Assembly (NCBI GenBank): GCA_900239685.1
Contig: OENT01000445.1
Span: forward strand, 1 to 64,000
Direction of reading: 5' to 3'
Source of the DNA: Rotaria macrura
Lineage: Eukaryota > Rotifera > Eurotatoria > Philodinida > Philodinidae
DNA: 64,000 nucleotides
In this document: one piece after another, positions 61,380 through 64,000 of the stretch
Numbering within the stretch: position 1 is the first letter of the stretch
Layout: every line of letters starts with the position of its first letter
Position numbers and translations under genes: made by a program
Notes under the pieces: model-generated
Databases searched by the model: none
Told to the model about the DNA's origin: nothing
The model's input: only the letters and a program-made list of their open reading frames with translations

Positions 61380-62146
61380 CAGTGTACGTCAGAAGTCTCG
61401 TACCACTCTTTACTTTTTGTCATGTATTAAGACTACATAAAAAAAAACTAAAATTTTCTTTAATCCCTGGATAGTAGATACTGGGTACTATATATACATA
61501 TATCCCATGTAAAAAGATTTGTTCAAAAAACAATTCTTGAATATAAAATAGAATAAAAAGAAAAATTTACTACTACGAAAAAAGACAAAATGATATTGTT
61601 GTTATAGGATACTTCCATGAGCAGTCATCCACGAAAAACGCAAAATATTTAGGAAACATTTCATTTTGTCAGACTTTGTAGAGCGTTTTTTGCTGTTCAT
61701 TCTGGTTAAAAGAAATTCTGAACCTCCTTGCGAAATGATGATATTATAGTCAAAATTGTAAACACTGAAATATCGAGTGTCTCAAAGTGTTTGCAACATA
61801 GTTTGTTTCGCGAATATCTCTGGATAGACAAATGATAAAATCTTGATTTTTTAAAAGATGTGCCGTGAAAAGCTCTATAAAAGTCGTATAAATAAATTCC
61901 TATTGCAGAATAAAAAGTCTTCCAAACGTTTTTATTATCATTTTGTCTTTTTTCATGTCAGTTTTTTGGTAGTAGTAAAGTTTTTTTTTATTCTATTTTA
62001 TATTCAAGCGTTTTCTAAGGAGATTTGTATATATAGTACTCGGTCTCTACTATCCAGGGATTAAAAAATATTGTTGTTGCATTGGGTAGTTTTAATACAC
62101 AAATGAAAACAAAAAAAAAGTGGTGCGAGACTTTTGGTGTGCACTG
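61380..62146. mobile_element. Tc1/mariner-like MITE, 767 bp
   Basis: It starts CAGTGTACGTCAGAAGTCTC after a TA (61378-61379) and ends with the inverted counterpart GAGACTTTTGGTGTGCACTG before a TA (62147-62148). A CAGTG end with TA target duplication is characteristic of Tc1/mariner elements. Inverted similarity reaches about 220 bases inward, through TTTAATCCCTGGATAGTAG and ATATAAAATAGAATAAAAA blocks. The interior has no transposase, so it is non-autonomous. Confidence 0.85.
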
Positions 62147-62240
62147 TATCTTGTAATTAATTCCCTCAAGTACTGTTTCTTAACTGATAACATATTTTAG
62201 TATTCATCTTACTGACTAACTGATATCTTTTTTTCTTGAA

Positions 62241-63003
62241 GAAACTCTGCGAATTAATACTATAATTTGCATTACTAGGACAAGAGAAAACGAAACGAAT
62301 GATAAACGTCGAACAACAGAAAATGCGTTAAGTGCTGCCAAACGAAGTGATGCATCAGAGGCTGAAGAACTCGATTTAGATGTAGTTTTTTTAGGCGTGG
62401 TAAAGTCATATATTGCTGTCGTCAAGTACATGAATAAATTACAATTCATAACGAAAAAAGCAACATATAAACTACTTATGGGTTTTGCATGCATTTTACT
62501 GTTTTTCCATTCTGCTATTACGATGTATTCATCTTATATTCGACTGAATGATTCTATGGCAGCATTTAATACAACAGAAGAACTTCTGAAAAAGTATTAA
62601 AATATGGAATGCAAAAGGCTTTGCTTAATGACAATCGTTTGTTTTGGGGTGCTAGTAAACAATATCTTTCAAATCGGTACGATGATTTGATACGGTTAAT
62701 GAATGATGAATTTATCCATTTAAAAGTCCATAATGAAAATCTAGATCTATTTATGAATGACTCGACGAAGGTTGGAATTGTTATAGCAGCACTTCCATTG
62801 TTACTAAACACTGTTTGGTGGACGAATTTTATGACAGTATAAGCAGCTTTGTTGAAAAAGTTTGCTCATGCTGAGAGATTAGGTCAATCATTTTTACTGA
62901 TCTTAATAAACAATCCAAGTGCTGGTCCAATTTTATTAGTTGTGCATATTTTGAATACCATTATGTTGATTTCTACTGCTTATATGAAAAAATGTTTACC
63001 ATG
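62241..63003 (+). pseudogene. Multi-pass membrane protein, frameshifted and with an in-frame stop
   Basis: Not recognised. An exon opening near an acceptor (TTCTTGAAG, 62240) encodes a charged cytosolic-looking segment (TRENETNDKRRTTENALSAA), then a membrane span (LLMGFACILLFFHSAITM). After TAA 62598-62600 the protein-like sequence continues in a different frame from about 62590 (EKVLKYGMQKALL), with another span (VGIVIAALPLLLNTVWW). A TAA at 62840-62842 then interrupts the same frame, which goes on to a third span (AGPILLVVHILNTIMLIST) and TGA 63001-63003. Both breaks lie within otherwise coherent coding sequence. It is probably a decayed gene, or a real gene with errors. The Tc1/mariner-like MITE ends about 95 bases upstream and may lie in its intron or promoter. 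Confidence 0.55.
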
Positions 63004-64000
63004 ATATGCTTAACTTTAAAGACATTCGATTGATTGTGTTGTAAAACAATTATTATATGTTCATAAATAAATCAAACAATAACTAGATGGTACTCGAGTT
63101 TCACTCGACCAGAAAATGCGGTGTGAAGCAGTAGTTTTGGTCTTAGGAAAAACGTAATGTCGCATAAAAAGCGAGTATTCTACCAACCAATCCATGTTAA
63201 TAGTTCTTAGGAATCAGAAATATGTTCTCGTGACGTATCACTGAAAGAGGAAGAGTGTTCTGCGACAATATGATCTAATATAGACCCAGCATGAAAAGCA
63301 GTTATTCTAATATTCATCACTCTGTAATCCTTCAAAATCATATCAACAGTTTTCTAGAAATCATTGATGGTTCAGTGATTAATTATCTCGATGACGCACC
63401 TTTTTTCTATCAGTTGTATTAACAGGTGTTTCACATATGAATCGATAGAGTGGCTACTAACTTTTGGTTTCCTTTTCGTTTTAAATATCTCACAAAGAAG
63501 AGGAGGCCAAATACTTCCAAAATCGTGATTTTCCTACTCTGTTTGCTCATGAACAGAGCAAGATAGAAAGAATGTTGAAAAACATATAATCAGTTCAGTC
63601 TCGATACTCGAATCTTGCGTTTGAACGAATATTTTTGGACATTTGGTTCTCGAGATGATCGCATCACAAATGAGATCATTTTATGCCTACGTCGAGAAAG
63701 TTAGGAAGAAAGAAAGAAAATCTGCGAAGGACTACATAAATGCTGTGCTTCACATCACACTAAAAAAGGATAACATGTTTACGTCAGTCTCATCAAACAC
63801 CCGATCTCTATTTTGTCTGACTTTAGAGTGCTAATATGGAGTGAAGAAAGACATACCAAGACAGATCGACCGCAGGAAACAGGCGTTCGTACATTTTAGT
63901 GTGAACGTATTTATTTTTAACTAGAATTTCTTTTTTAGCTATATACTCACTTTATCTTGCATTATGATGCAATGACAGATGGTGCACTATTATACGTCTC
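63004..64000. other. Spacer at window end
   Basis: No supported gene. A 63-codon frame at 63643-63834 begins at a GTG-like start and has a lysine-rich helix, but no family or splice context. Confidence 0.35.

Noticed and set aside
1..64000. tRNA and rRNA genes
   Set aside because: I looked for T-loop and anticodon-arm patterns by eye and found none convincing; a covariance-model scan would be needed to exclude them.

Overview
The window is animal nuclear DNA. By eye it is AT-rich, and its genes are split by many introns of about 45-65 bases bounded by GT and AG. Recognisable genes include animal families (proteasome activator PA200/PSME4, a frizzled-type cysteine-rich domain, calpain-15/SOL) beside families more typical of bacteria, fungi or protists (an acetamidase/formamidase, a 950-residue intronless von Willebrand A protein) and an arginine-type ADP-ribosyltransferase. 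Short introns, decayed gene copies, apparently foreign genes and many short palindromic transposon remnants together suggest a bdelloid rotifer. That assignment is inference; no ribosomal or mitochondrial marker is present. Single ambiguous bases occur at 29294 and 60966.

Layout. 1-8088 (+) holds the C-terminal majority of PSME4, broken by at least one frameshift and one in-frame TGA. 10664-11828 (-) is a small secreted FZ-domain protein whose intron carries an inverted duplication. 13005-13937 (-) is an acetamidase/formamidase relic with two TGA stops. From 13.9 to 23.2 kb there is little coding signal beyond a possible small membrane protein at 15.4 kb. 23255-24403 (+) is an intact eight-exon short-chain dehydrogenase. 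From 24.4 to 33.4 kb there is mostly non-coding sequence, with a 92-bp minisatellite at 30.2-30.7 kb and a palindromic element at 32.5 kb. 33437-34224 (+) is an ADP-ribosyltransferase catalytic domain.

38.9-42.5 kb is a transposon graveyard: two inverted-repeat elements, a dispersed repeat and a piggyBac transposase relic split by a fold-back insertion. 43142-47456 (+) is a calpain-15-like protease whose catalytic Asn-Pro-Trp reads Asp-Pro-His. 50032-52884 (-) is the long intronless VWA protein, the best candidate here for an unfamiliar function. 54041-56744 is a 2.7-kb element with terminal inverted repeats, subterminal GGTTTCCGA motifs and an 82-bp tandem array. 59.3-62.2 kb has a 361-bp inverted-repeat element, a perfect 2 x 281-bp palindrome and a 767-bp Tc1/mariner-like MITE, next to a tiny membrane-protein gene and a broken multi-pass membrane protein.

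The genes do not form a pathway or operon. The common themes are gene decay next to intact genes, likely horizontal acquisition, and repeated insertion of small inverted-repeat elements. Short GTGGGT/ACCCAC tracts, often as facing pairs, are scattered throughout and are the least explained feature.
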